Of a stretch of 55,547 nucleotides of DNA, positions 26,414 to 34,465 are shown piece after piece; position 1 is the first letter of the stretch, and the number at the start of each line of letters is the position of its first letter. The stretch covers positions 452,208 to 507,754 of the forward strand of contig CP070724.1 in assembly GCA_020350825.1 (NCBI GenBank). The letters are read 5' to 3'. The translations under genes and the position numbers were made by a program. The notes beneath the pieces were generated by a model that made no database searches, was not told where the DNA came from, and saw only the letters and a list, made by a program, of their open reading frames with translations. This DNA is from Thermoplasmatales archaeon (GTDB taxonomy: Archaea; Thermoplasmatota; E2; DHVEG-1).

Positions 26414-26650
26414 TCAAAAAGATTTTTCGTTTAATTTCATAACATCCAACACACCATCTATCGATTTGATTTTATTAACAAGAATATTTCCAAGTTTTTG
26501 ATAATCCTCTGCTTCAATTCTTGCAATAAGGTCAAAACCTCCAGAGAGATTATGTAATTCAGTTATTTCCAATATCCTAGATATTTCATAGTATGCCTTG
26601 TATCCAAGTTTAGGTGAAACACTTATTAGTACTTCATCTTCGATAACCAA
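26414..26650 (-). CDS. Stand-alone Lrp/AsnC ligand-binding (RAM) domain protein, second copy
   Basis: The 78-residue protein is similar to the product at 12275: LISVSPKLGYKAYYEISRI, GGFDLIARIEAEDYQKLGNILVNKIKSIDGVLD. There is no DNA-binding domain. Start is TTG at 26650 with GAGGAGAAGG just upstream. It probably binds an amino acid and tunes a full-length Lrp protein. Confidence 0.8.
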   Translation of the reverse strand: MVIEDEVLISVSPKLGYKAYYEISRILEITELHNLSGGFDLIARIEAEDYQKLGNILVNKIKSIDGVLDVMKLNEKSF

Positions 26651-26916
26651 TGATTTTCCTTCTCCTCAAACCACAATTTTATAACCATTATTCACTTATA
26701 AATAATGCCCTTACTACTCTACTTTTCCCTTGTTACGCCTAGTGTTTACATCGAAAAACTATACTCCTAGGTAATATACACAAAAAAAGTCATAAATTTA
26801 TATATAAACGAATATCTCATTTTTGCAGGGTAATATAAGTCGAAAAAACAAAGAAAATGCGTTTTAGCTATGTTTCTAACGTTTATGAGATTAAAAAAAG
26901 AAAAGAATAGGATTAT

Positions 26917-27441
26917 TTATCCCTGTATTACCTTTATCGTTGGTCTCATGATATATTTGCCACTTGTTGTTTGATGAACAGATTTCTGGACGTCGAAATC
27001 AAGGATAAGCGTTAGAGTCTCATTATCTCGAATCAAGAATGGTTTAATCAGTTTTACATTCTTTGATGGAATTTCTAAATTATATTGGACTCCATCGATT
27101 GTCACCAGAGCCTCATTTACATACAGCCGTATCTGTGTATACCATCCTGCACTCAAGTTTGCCTCGCCAAGAAACTCTGTAGCATTTTGTATCTGTATGA
27201 GGTCAAATGTCTGGGAATTCTCAGCAATAGTAAACCATGACCCATTTGTATCATTTTGGTTAATACCTGCATAATGGACTCTCACTTGTGAAATTGTGAC
27301 TAAAGCCTCTGAAATATTAAGATCACCTGGGGCATCTGTTATTTGTAAAACAAGTGTCCCAGTTCCTTCTTGAATACATCCACTCAAAAATCCACTAGCT
27401 CCAATGCTAAAAATTGCTAACAATAACAATGCTTTATTCAT
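26917..27441 (-). CDS. DUF4382 lipoprotein
   Basis: The 174-residue lipoprotein has signal peptide LLLLAIFSIGASGFLSGC (Cys22 is the lipid site), then the DUF4382 beta-sandwich: GTLVLQITDAPGDLNISEALVTISQVRVH, FDLIQIQNA, WYTQIRLYV, LILDFDVQKSVH and a C-terminal RPTIKVI. Cell-surface protein; family function unknown. Confidence 0.85.
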   Translation of the reverse strand: MNKALLLLAIFSIGASGFLSGCIQEGTGTLVLQITDAPGDLNISEALVTISQVRVHYAGINQNDTNGSWFTIAENSQTFDLIQIQNATEFLGEANLSAGWYTQIRLYVNEALVTIDGVQYNLEIPSKNVKLIKPFLIRDNETLTLILDFDVQKSVHQTTSGKYIMRPTIKVIQG

Positions 27442-27630
27442 AATATATTCCCCTTTTAAATTAATTTAGTTATATCATCTTCGATTATTTAAATCTATTG
27501 ATACAGAAATATAATTCGGTGTATTTCATATATTTAGCGTAAAGCTGAAAACGGGGACTTTGCACAAATAATCATTAATTGGAATTAAAACAATAGAAAA
27601 TGCGTTAGAGGGTGATTTAAATTATATTTA

Positions 27631-27659
27631 CTGCCAATTTTGGTTTTTAGCCCAGAAGA
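27631..27659 (+). repeat. Dispersed 3'-end repeat, copy 3
   Basis: CTGCCAATTT then TGGTTTTTAGCCCAGAAGA. It lies 9 bp downstream of the stop of the second-cassette membrane gene (27669), the same relation as copy 2 to the first cassette. Confidence 0.8.
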
Positions 27660-27668
27660 TTTTTAAAC

Positions 27669-27866
27669 TTAAGGCATAGTACATGAAGAAGTAATCATAC
27701 AACGAGGATTGCAAGTATTGACATATCCTTGAAACACTGAAATAATAACATGAGTAACAATAAAAAAGGTAAGGACATTATAATAGACAATAACTGTAAG
27801 AATGGTTAATAGAAAACAAATTGGTCTATCATCGGCACTCCAATAATTTTCAAAATCATTTTTCAT
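27669..27866 (-). CDS. Small membrane protein, possible C-terminal half of the SPLF protein (cassette 2)
   Basis: The 65-residue product has two hydrophobic helices and a Cys-rich tail (NTCNPRCMITSSCTMP). The pattern matches the C-terminal part of the 195-residue protein of cassette 1 (NPIFCIFYFLYY.., tail with two Cys). Its ATG overlaps the stop of the upstream gene (TAATG), so it may be a separate translationally coupled subunit or the result of a frameshift in one ancestral gene. Confidence 0.5.
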   Translation of the reverse strand: MKNDFENYWSADDRPICFLLTILTVIVYYNVLTFFIVTHVIISVFQGYVNTCNPRCMITSSCTMP

Positions 27867-28234
27867 TATATTGGTAAGGTAGAATTTACTCTTTCTGGAT
27901 TAATTCCTAATTTAAATATTTCAAAATTTAAGTTATAAATATTTAACTCGTTTGATTCACTATATATCTTAGTTATTTTGTTTAATAACTTAAAAATCAT
28001 AGATGTTGTTTCATTTCGTTTTGGAATTGATAAAATGCATCCTGCTCCCTTGCCGACATAATCACAAACTATATCCTTACTTTCTTTTCTAATTGCTTTG
28101 CTACTTCTAATGTTGAATAATGGAGAAACCTTCACATCAGAATCAATACTTCTGTATCCAATTACACCTGTAAATGACACCAAGACAAGTATTGCAATTG
28201 CTATGATACTGCCAATGAGTATTTTCTTATTCAT
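27866..28234 (-). CDS. Small membrane protein with SPLF motif (cassette 2)
   Basis: The 122-residue product has the same N-terminal helix as the cassette-1 protein (MNKKILIGSIIAIAILVL..), then DVKVSPLFNIRSSKAIRKESK, a CDY motif and IPKRNET. After residue 75 similarity drops. It starts inside the end of the beta-helix gene (4-bp ATGA overlap) and is coupled to it. Function unknown. Confidence 0.6.
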   Translation of the reverse strand: MNKKILIGSIIAIAILVLVSFTGVIGYRSIDSDVKVSPLFNIRSSKAIRKESKDIVCDYVGKGAGCILSIPKRNETTSMIFKLLNKITKIYSESNELNIYNLNFEIFKLGINPERVNSTLPI

Positions 28235-29904
28235 ATTCTAACTCCAGGATTTATTTTTATAAAGAACAACAATAGGAACCCAGAAATTGTCCTGGAAACG
28301 AAAGGAGCATTATCTGCCCACACAGCAACGGTTATACTTATCGGACCAAATCCTAAAACTAAGTTTGAAGATACTTTAGTTTCTGCTCCTACAAGAAGAG
28401 GTTTTGGTATAGTGCCTGAAGATTCCTTTCCAAGAATAACTAATCCTCCATCAATTGTGATATTCCATTGAACATTAAACGCAGTTTTGTTACCGATATT
28501 CTTTATACCACCAGAAAATTTGAATAATCCCTTTATAAAATCAAGTGTCAGCTTTGTCATTCCATATGGTTCCATTAATGGGTAACTATCTACATTGTCA
28601 CCACCTGGAATGGGATATGACGTATCTCCTATGCTATCTCCATCACTATCATTTCCAGTGTAGTCACTCCAGTAATTACCTCCTGATGGATAACCATTAT
28701 CCCAAGTATTATTACAATAATCCCATGCATTTTGTAATGTGTTATTTATGAAATTATTGTTATAGATGGTGTTGTCATTGCTGTAACTATCAAGGCATAT
28801 ACCAAAATCGATGTTAGAGATAATGTTATTTACCGCCATAATATTATTACTAGAATTATAGAGGTAAATGCCATCCCATTTGTTTGATATAAGATTGTTC
28901 AGTGTGATAGTGTTCTTATTGGATTCTATTAATCTTATGCCATGATGACTGTTTGAGCTGATATTGTTGATAGTAATTGTATTAAATTTGGAATCCTCGT
29001 GAAGAAAAATCCCAGAAAATTCGTTATTTGTAATGTTATTTTTAATGATTGAGTTGTAATAGGAATATAAGAGATATATACCACGACCCCCATTGTTCGA
29101 GATGTTATTTAGGGTTATGTTATTGTCATTGGAATTAACGAGATAAATTCCAAGATAAGTATTATTGCTGATTTTATTATAGCTTATTGTATTTTTTTCA
29201 GCCTGTAATAGTTCTATACCACTCTCTGTATTCTTCTTTATTTCATTATGGTAGAAAGTATTTCCATACGAACGATAGCACATTATACCAAGTAAGTTAG
29301 AAAATATTTTATTATAGGATATAGAATTGTTTACCAAGGAATAATTTGAAGTAAGCATGATTCCATAGTAAAAGTTTGAACTGATAATATTATCTAATAT
29401 ATTGTTATTACTGCTGAAATCATCAATATATATTCCAAAATTATTATCCAAAATAATATTATTTGTAATTTTGTTATTGGAGGAATATACACCAATACCA
29501 TATGATAAGAATTCTCCAGAGATACTATTTTTTATTGTAAATCCATTGATTTCTATTCCATCAGATATTAATTTTGTAACATTATCTTTAAAACTTCCAT
29601 CGATTATTGTATTGTGTTTATTCCCACCTATCAGACTTATTGATTTATTCACAATCACGTTCTCAGTATAAGTCCCATTATATACATAAACAGTATCCCC
29701 ATCAGATGAATCATTTATCGCATCCTGTATCTTCGTATAGTTCCCAGGTCAAACACCACCAACATACAAGGTATTACCATCAAAGGATACATTAGATGAC
29801 TTTTCTACTACGTTAGTCCCAGTTGATGGAATAACACTCACACTAACGAACAAGAGTATAACACTAACTACTAATCCTTTCTTGATGAGGTTATTTCTTA
29901 CCAT
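28231..29904 (-). pseudogene. Secreted parallel beta-helix (NosD-like) protein with one in-frame TGA, cassette 2
   Basis: Start ATG 29904 follows GAGGGGGAAAG. Signal peptide IKKGLVVSVILLFVSVSVIPS and NTLYVGGV are followed by TGA at 29749-29751; the same frame resumes as PGNYTKIQDAINDSSDGDTVYVYNGTY, the normal NosD entry. A single G-to-T change from GGA would explain the stop. About 15 beta-helix repeats then run to GGNYWSDYTGNDSDGDSIGDTSYPIPGG, followed by a C-terminal domain with LVLGFGPISITVAVWADNAPF. Either a pseudogene, a site of recoding or a base error. Confidence 0.75.
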
Positions 29905-30016
29905 AACTTTCCCCCTCTTCATATTAATAATGCACTTCTGATATATTTGTTTATCCCTGCTAAAGGGTAGCATTTATATAATATGTCGTCCATGTGAATA
30001 ATGAAGGGAGGTATAA
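29905..30016. promoter_or_regulatory. Conserved bidirectional promoter, copy B
   Basis: Closely matches 22386-22500. The inverted repeat GCTA-AAGGG-TAGC (29959-29971) separates the minus-strand TATA (ATATATTTG) from the plus-strand TATA (CATTTATATAA). The plus-strand Shine-Dalgarno is AAGGGAGGT. It drives the beta-helix gene on one strand and the gene at 30017 on the other. Confidence 0.7.
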
Positions 30017-30430
30017 ATGATGAAACATAAGTTAAGAAAAGGGTTGGCAGTTGGTATTATCTGTCTTATGATGTTGGTAACTATTCCTATTGCTCATGGA
30101 ACTACTGACCACTTCGAAGATAGCGTTGTGGTCATATCGGGTAAGTGCAATACTGTAGAACATACGGGTTTGTGGCTATTTGGATTTAAATTTTTCTATG
30201 ATAGGGATGTTACTATACAAGCAAAAAATGAAGAAGGAGAGAGGATTAGCTGCCTGATACATAATGGCATCCCTGCATTTGTTTTTTATGGATTTAAAAA
30301 TAGTATTAAAATAGAATTGAAACATGCCACAGGTCTCTTCTTTTGGGGAGGAAAATCTCTGCTATTTAATAATACTCCACCACGAATACTTGTGAGGTGT
30401 AAAGCCCAAGATATTTGGATTACTAATTAA
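30017..30430 (+). CDS. Secreted protein, unknown (137 aa)
   Basis: The signal peptide HKLRKGLAVGIICLMMLVTI precedes a cleavage site near AHGTT and about 110 residues of likely beta structure with two cysteine positions (SGKCNT, ISCLIH) and a late Cys (LVRCKAQ). Family not recognised; the RKGLAVGI motif resembles the other exported proteins here. ATG 30017 or 30020 both fit GGGAGGT. Confidence 0.55.
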   Translation: MMKHKLRKGLAVGIICLMMLVTIPIAHGTTDHFEDSVVVISGKCNTVEHTGLWLFGFKFFYDRDVTIQAKNEEGERISCLIHNGIPAFVFYGFKNSIKIELKHATGLFFWGGKSLLFNNTPPRILVRCKAQDIWITN

Positions 30431-30468
30431 TACATTTGACTTAAAATTCGGATATTGCTTATCATTCA

Positions 30469-30503
30469 CTGCCAATATTTTTTGGTTTTTAGCCCAGAAG
30501 AAT
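30469..30503 (+). repeat. Dispersed 3'-end repeat, copy 4
   Basis: ACTGCCAATATTTTT then TGGTTTTTAGCCCAGAAGAAT, 38 bp after the stop of the plus-strand gene at 30017. Here the repeat is in the same sense as the gene, unlike copies 2 and 3. Confidence 0.8.
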
Positions 30504-30560
30504 CTATTTTTGACTCTAAAGTCGGTATTTGAACTATAAAGCATTCCATTAAGCTGCAGT

Positions 30561-30938
30561 TTAGATGCGTTTTATTAAAATTAAACCAATTAGATAAGTC
30601 GATATAAAGATTAATGCAAATGGAATCCATGTCCCTAACGGGTTTGTAAACATTTCAAAGCTTCTATTAATGATTAATGCTACAAGGAAAAAATCAACTA
30701 ATATCACAAATGAAATAAAAATTATTGCTGTATGAAAGGGTGTTGTATAATTAAATTTTTTAAAGTAAATTATTGATAATATAATGAAACCAAAAGGACC
30801 AATAATAGCATGCATAATTAATGCATTCTATATTGTCGTTACATCCATGCCTATTACCATAGTTGCAGTACAAATCGCCCATCCAATAAATGCAAATAAT
30901 AATAAAATCATTGTTTGTTTTATTTTCGTGTTAATCAC
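30561..30938 (-). pseudogene. Small multi-helix membrane protein with in-frame TAG
   Basis: The frame upstream of the ATG at 30815 continues through TAG (30828-30830) to LLLFAFIGWAICTATMVIGMDVTTI, then, past the stop, NALIMHAIIGPFGFIILSIIYFKKF. Behind GAGAGGTG the start position holds ACG, not ATG, at 30929. Together the reading gives about 120 residues and four membrane helices. Both the start and an internal codon appear lost, so decay is likely. The downstream 84-codon part could still be made. Family unknown. Confidence 0.5.
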
Positions 30939-30979
30939 CTCTCACAGCTGTATTTATTTTTAGTCATTTTAGACTACAT

Positions 30980-31420
30980 TCACAGATCTAATTTATTTAC
31001 CCAACCAGGAATTATTCCACCCTTAACCTCATCGTAAATCGGCCAATAAGGTTTAATATCAATCACTGGAGTTCCGTCTAAAATATCCAATCCCTTTACT
31101 TTTATTTTATTTCCATTATGTTCGATTAGTTCTACGGTTGTAACTGCAATCGGATTAGGTCGTTGGGGACAACGGCACGCAAAAATTCCAACAATGGGCA
31201 CCTCAGGGTTGCCTTGTGGTTGATGAGTTATCACATGCCCTTCAACCTTATCCATCCAAAAAACTATAATCACATGTGAATAATCCTCGATACTATTTAA
31301 TCCATCTGTGAATCTCTCATCAACTACGATCTCGGTAATTTCATTAGCAAAGCTCCCGAATCTTGGCTCCAATTCACTATTTTTTACAAATCCAACAGGT
31401 TTAAGTTTGATTTCTTTCAT
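30980..31420 (-). CDS. trmO: TrmO-family tRNA m6t6A37 methyltransferase
   Basis: Members methylate N6-threonylcarbamoyl-adenosine 37 of tRNA with SAM. The 146-residue protein has the family motifs KPVGFVKN, EDYSHVIIVFWMDK, GIFACRCPQRPNPIAVTTVEL and LDILDGTPVIDIKPYWP. Start at the Met of MKEIKL. Divergent from the HTH regulator, with a strong palindrome between them. Confidence 0.88.
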   Translation of the reverse strand: MKEIKLKPVGFVKNSELEPRFGSFANEITEIVVDERFTDGLNSIEDYSHVIIVFWMDKVEGHVITHQPQGNPEVPIVGIFACRCPQRPNPIAVTTVELIEHNGNKIKVKGLDILDGTPVIDIKPYWPIYDEVKGGIIPGWVNKLDL

Positions 31421-31463
31421 CATATGTTTGTTCCCTCATTCCACAATTTTATCCCAAATTAAA

Positions 31464-31483
31464 TACTTGCCAATCGGCAAGTA
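31464..31483. promoter_or_regulatory. Operator TACTTGCC-AATC-GGCAAGTA beside the HTH promoter
   Basis: Perfect 8-bp arms around 4 bases, directly before the TATA element ACATATAAAT (31483-31492) that is about 40 bp before the HTH gene. A second copy of operator, TATA box and downstream TATTAATA-n-TTTACGGTG lies at 32447. Confidence 0.75.
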
Positions 31484-31527
31484 CATATAAATAGAAGTTA
31501 ATTATTAATAATTTACGGTGAAAGAAT

Positions 31528-31854
31528 ATGAAAACACCCTGTGAGATTATTGTATGGAACGTAGTACCAATTATCCGAAAGGAGTTTGCTAAAAGCTTAA
31601 TCAAATACTACGATCTTACGCAGAGAGTAGTTGCTGATAAGTTAGGATTAACAGAATCTGCAGTTTCACGATATGTTTCTGGAAAGAGAGGGGCATTAGA
31701 AATTACCGACGATGAGATATTGGAAGAGATCAAAGAATCTGCGAAACGTATTGTGAAAGAAAATGGCACCGCCGTTATTGAAGAGACATGTAGAATTTGT
31801 AGACTTTTAAAATCTCGAGAATTTGTAGATGGTATTAATTATGCCTATGGATGA
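31528..31854 (+). CDS. HTH transcriptional regulator with a three-Cys set
   Basis: The 108-residue protein has a helix-turn-helix at about 30-55 (TQRVVADKLGLTESAVSRYVSGKRG), as in the archaeal COG2522 regulators. C5 precedes the HTH and C88-x2-C91 (ETCRIC) follows it, so an Fe-S cluster or metal could be bound. It probably controls its own promoter through the palindrome at 31464, and perhaps trmO. Start ATG 31528 has ACGGTGA upstream. Confidence 0.82.
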   Translation: MKTPCEIIVWNVVPIIRKEFAKSLIKYYDLTQRVVADKLGLTESAVSRYVSGKRGALEITDDEILEEIKESAKRIVKENGTAVIEETCRICRLLKSREFVDGINYAYG

Positions 31855-32001
31855 GAGATATAGTAGACAAATATTATTGAAAAACATTTAAAAAGAGGAT
31901 TTACCTTTAAATGCAATTCTGTCCCAAAATCTGTAATTCTGTATTTAAAATATTTATTTTTTAGTTAGTGAGGATATTTGATTTATTTACATAATGCTTC
32001 T

Positions 32002-32181
32002 TTATTTTATTTCTTTAAATATAATATAGATTCCAAGGAGAATAAATGTAAAACCTACTAAATACATGTTATAATGGCCACATACATACGATCTAAATAT
32101 ATACATAGAAATATTAGGTATTATCATAAAACCTAATATAATTATTATTAAACCAAGTATCAAAAATATTTTTCTATTCAT
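32002..32181 (-). CDS. Small two-helix membrane protein (59 aa)
   Basis: The ATG at 32181 follows AAAGGAGAG. Two hydrophobic helices (about 4-23 and 38-55) flank YIFRSYVCGHYNMY. No family recognised. Confidence 0.5.
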   Translation of the reverse strand: MNRKIFLILGLIIIILGFMIIPNISMYIFRSYVCGHYNMYLVGFTFILLGIYIIFKEIK

Positions 32182-32305
32182 TGATAATCTCTCCTTTAAC
32201 TCATATATTAATAACAAATTATGTTTTATATTTTTGTTATTACTGAGCTTTGCACCAAAGTCTAAAACAACAGAAGAAACACTTATTTACAATATTTCTG
32301 TCGAT

Positions 32306-32319
32306 TGGTTTTTAGCCCA
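32306..32319 (+). repeat. Short copy of the dispersed repeat
   Basis: TGGTTTTTAGCCCA only; the AGAAGA part is replaced. A second degenerate copy, TGGTTTTAGCCCAGAA, lies at 32543-32558. Confidence 0.6.
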
Positions 32320-32446
32320 CTAAAATCAACTAATGTTTTGTGTAATAAAATGGAGCGGAATGAGACGCAGATTGCACCAAATTTTATTATTAAGGAAGGA
32401 GGAAGACAGTTAAAAATAACGCCTTCGAGTAATCTTACGTCTCAAT

Positions 32447-32462
32447 CTTGCCAATTGGCAAG
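32447..32462. promoter_or_regulatory. Second copy of the TTGCCAA operator, with orphan promoter
   Basis: CTTGCCAATTGGCAAG is a perfect 16-bp palindrome followed by TATATATA and TATTAATAGTTTACGGTGGAGG, the same layout as at 31464. The reading after it is only a 13-codon TTG-started peptide (MSLKFIFIRRKWF) that runs into a repeat copy at 32543. The downstream gene seems to have been lost. Confidence 0.65.
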
Positions 32463-32564
32463 TATATATATAGTATGTTAGTTATTAATAGTTTACGGTG
32501 GAGGTGGATTTGTCGCTAAAGTTTATATTTATTAGGAGAAAGTGGTTTTAGCCCAGAAAAATCC

Positions 32565-32626
32565 ATGCTAAAGGATAGCATTTATATATCATAACGTCTA
32601 TGGGAATATGAAAGGGGGAAGTGGAA
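32565..32626 (+). promoter_or_regulatory. Half promoter, copy C of the surface-protein promoter
   Basis: ATGCTA-AAGGA-TAGCAT (32565-32581, perfect 6-bp arms) followed by TTTATATATCATAACG and GAAAGGGGGAAGTGG matches the plus-strand halves of copies A and B. The other half has been replaced by a repeat copy. Confidence 0.65.
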
Positions 32627-32809
32627 ATGAAAAATAATATGTTAAAGAAATCAATGATTTTTGGAATAATAATAATATTGTTTTTAGGAGCTAGTGTACC
32701 AGCGAGTATTATTGTAGATAATACTGAAGAACTAAATATAAAAAATTGTATTATTAATAATTATTTAGGGTTAATACCTATTTCTAATAATGAGATTATA
32801 TTTGCATAA
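32627..32809 (+). CDS. Short exported peptide, probably a truncated surface protein
   Basis: The 60-residue product has signal KKSMIFGIIIILFLGASVPAS followed by only about 30 residues (VDNTEELNIKNCIINNYLG...). ATG 32627 has GGGGGAAG upstream. It is probably a remnant of a larger exported protein, like the frame at 22501, though a small secreted peptide cannot be excluded. Confidence 0.45.
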   Translation: MKNNMLKKSMIFGIIIILFLGASVPASIIVDNTEELNIKNCIINNYLGLIPISNNEIIFA

Positions 32810-33115
32810 TAATCTTATCTTTCTTTTAAAAGAATGAGTCTCAGGCATCCTTTTTGAAAATAGAAACTTAATACCAGAAAACCAATAAATTATCAAGGGA
32901 ATAATAAGAATCTAAGCATTCCATAAACCTAACTCGAAAGCTGGAACAAGCGACATATTTTTCCTCCTGAACCTAATCTTCATAACTATTCTTTGTTAAT
33001 AAAGCCAATGTTATTTGTCTGATGGATGTAAGGATGATTGCTATAAAATAAAAAATCTAAGAAAAATATAATTATATACTATAAATCTAATTCAAATATT
33101 AAAGGAAAGGCAAAA
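32810..33115. other. Intergenic, no gene seen
   Basis: AT-rich, with stops in all frames. Only a possible TATA (AATTATATACTATAAATC, 33068-33085) for the following carboxypeptidase gene was noticed. Confidence 0.4.
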
Positions 33116-34300
33116 ATGAACAAGAAATTATCTTATTTGAAAGTGTTTTTTCTGTGTAGTGTTTTACTCACTGTAATGTTTACTGGTTGTATCGAAGAGG
33201 AGCAAGAACTAGGAGGATTAATAGAAACATTTTTTCCAGAAGTTCAATTAGACCAACCCTCTATTCTTCCAGATTGGAAAGATGGAGATTATCATGAATA
33301 TTATAGAACAACTGGTTTAGTAAATGAATTTCAGATAAAATATCCTGATTTGGTGAATCTTTTTTCAATAGGAAAAAGTGTTTTAAATAAGGATATATGG
33401 TGCATAAGAATAACAAATGAAAACAGCAATCAAGCAAAATATTCTTGTCTAATTAATGGTGTCATACATGGTTGCGAATGGGAAGCGGGAGACGCTTGCT
33501 TGTATCTAGCTGAATATCTTCTAATCAATTTTGGTAAAAATGAATCAATTACTAATATTCTAAATACAACAGAAATCTATATAGTTCCTTTATTGAACCC
33601 TGATGGCAGGCAAGTTGATGATAGATTTAATGGCAATGGAGTTGATTTGAATCGTAATTTTGATATTGATTTTGGTAGATTTAGAGGAGGTTGTTTACGA
33701 ATAGGGACAGTATTTGGTAAAAAAGTTTTTACTTACCGAGAATTTCCAAGATTGCATAAACGATTCCCCAGTTTTCCTCGGTTTCTTTTAAACTGTGGGA
33801 GACGACCTTTTTCAGAACCAGAAACTCAAGCTCTTAGAAAATTAATATATGAAATTGAGAAGCATGATCTTTCTTTTTTCTTAGACTGCCACACTGCTGT
33901 TCATAGTTTATCAACCCCTTGGCATGCATTCAAACCACCTTTTGAAATGATTGACCACGAAAAAAGGATATTTTCTTATGCAAGAGAATGGGTTGCAGAA
34001 AACACAGAATATGAAGATGCAGAATTAAGCTATAAAGGGGAAGGATATAAAGCAAGTGGCTCAGCGACTGATTGGTGTTTCAAAGAATTTAGAGTCCCAT
34101 CTTTTTCATTTGAAATTCTGTCTCAAGATTATGAACCTGGAGCAGGTGGGGGAAGACATGATAGCTTGGTTCATTGGATGAAAACAACGTTGCCTGTGTT
34201 TATGTATATGCTGGTAAATATTGAAAAACTTCACAATTGGGAATCTCCTGATATACAACCACCATTACCAGAAGGTGTACCGCCACCGCCTCTAAAATAA
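33116..34300 (+). CDS. M14-family zinc carboxypeptidase lipoprotein
   Basis: The 394-residue lipoprotein has lipobox MFTGC (Cys25). The catalytic domain has the zinc pair in IHGCEWEAG (H118, E121), NPDGR (161-165), substrate-binding DLNRNF, a third zinc His in FLDCHTAVHS and the general base Glu in SFSFEIL near residue 340. Likely trims peptides at the cell surface. The C-terminus is proline-rich. AAAGGAAAGG precedes the ATG. It fits a protein-degrading lifestyle with the M36 protease at 44.9 kb. Confidence 0.9.
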   Translation: MNKKLSYLKVFFLCSVLLTVMFTGCIEEEQELGGLIETFFPEVQLDQPSILPDWKDGDYHEYYRTTGLVNEFQIKYPDLVNLFSIGKSVLNKDIWCIRITNENSNQAKYSCLINGVIHGCEWEAGDACLYLAEYLLINFGKNESITNILNTTEIYIVPLLNPDGRQVDDRFNGNGVDLNRNFDIDFGRFRGGCLRIGTVFGKKVFTYREFPRLHKRFPSFPRFLLNCGRRPFSEPETQALRKLIYEIEKHDLSFFLDCHTAVHSLSTPWHAFKPPFEMIDHEKRIFSYAREWVAENTEYEDAELSYKGEGYKASGSATDWCFKEFRVPSFSFEILSQDYEPGAGGGRHDSLVHWMKTTLPVFMYMLVNIEKLHNWESPDIQPPLPEGVPPPPLK

Positions 34301-34465
34301 CCTTTTTTATATCTCGTTTTTCTAAATATTCCCTCTTAAATAAATCTCATCTCAACATTACTATAACCCTTTCCCCTCCCTTTCTTTTTTTATTGTTATA
34401 GTGATAGTATTTATATAAGAATGGATAATTCCTATTTTATCATAAGGTAAATTAGGAGGTTTTTA

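Noticed and set aside
31464..31483. Idea that the TTGCCAA operator equals the ends of the dispersed repeat (CTGCCAA/TTGGCAG)
   Set aside because: The arms differ and spacing is 4 bases versus about 27; the similarity is short and probably chance.
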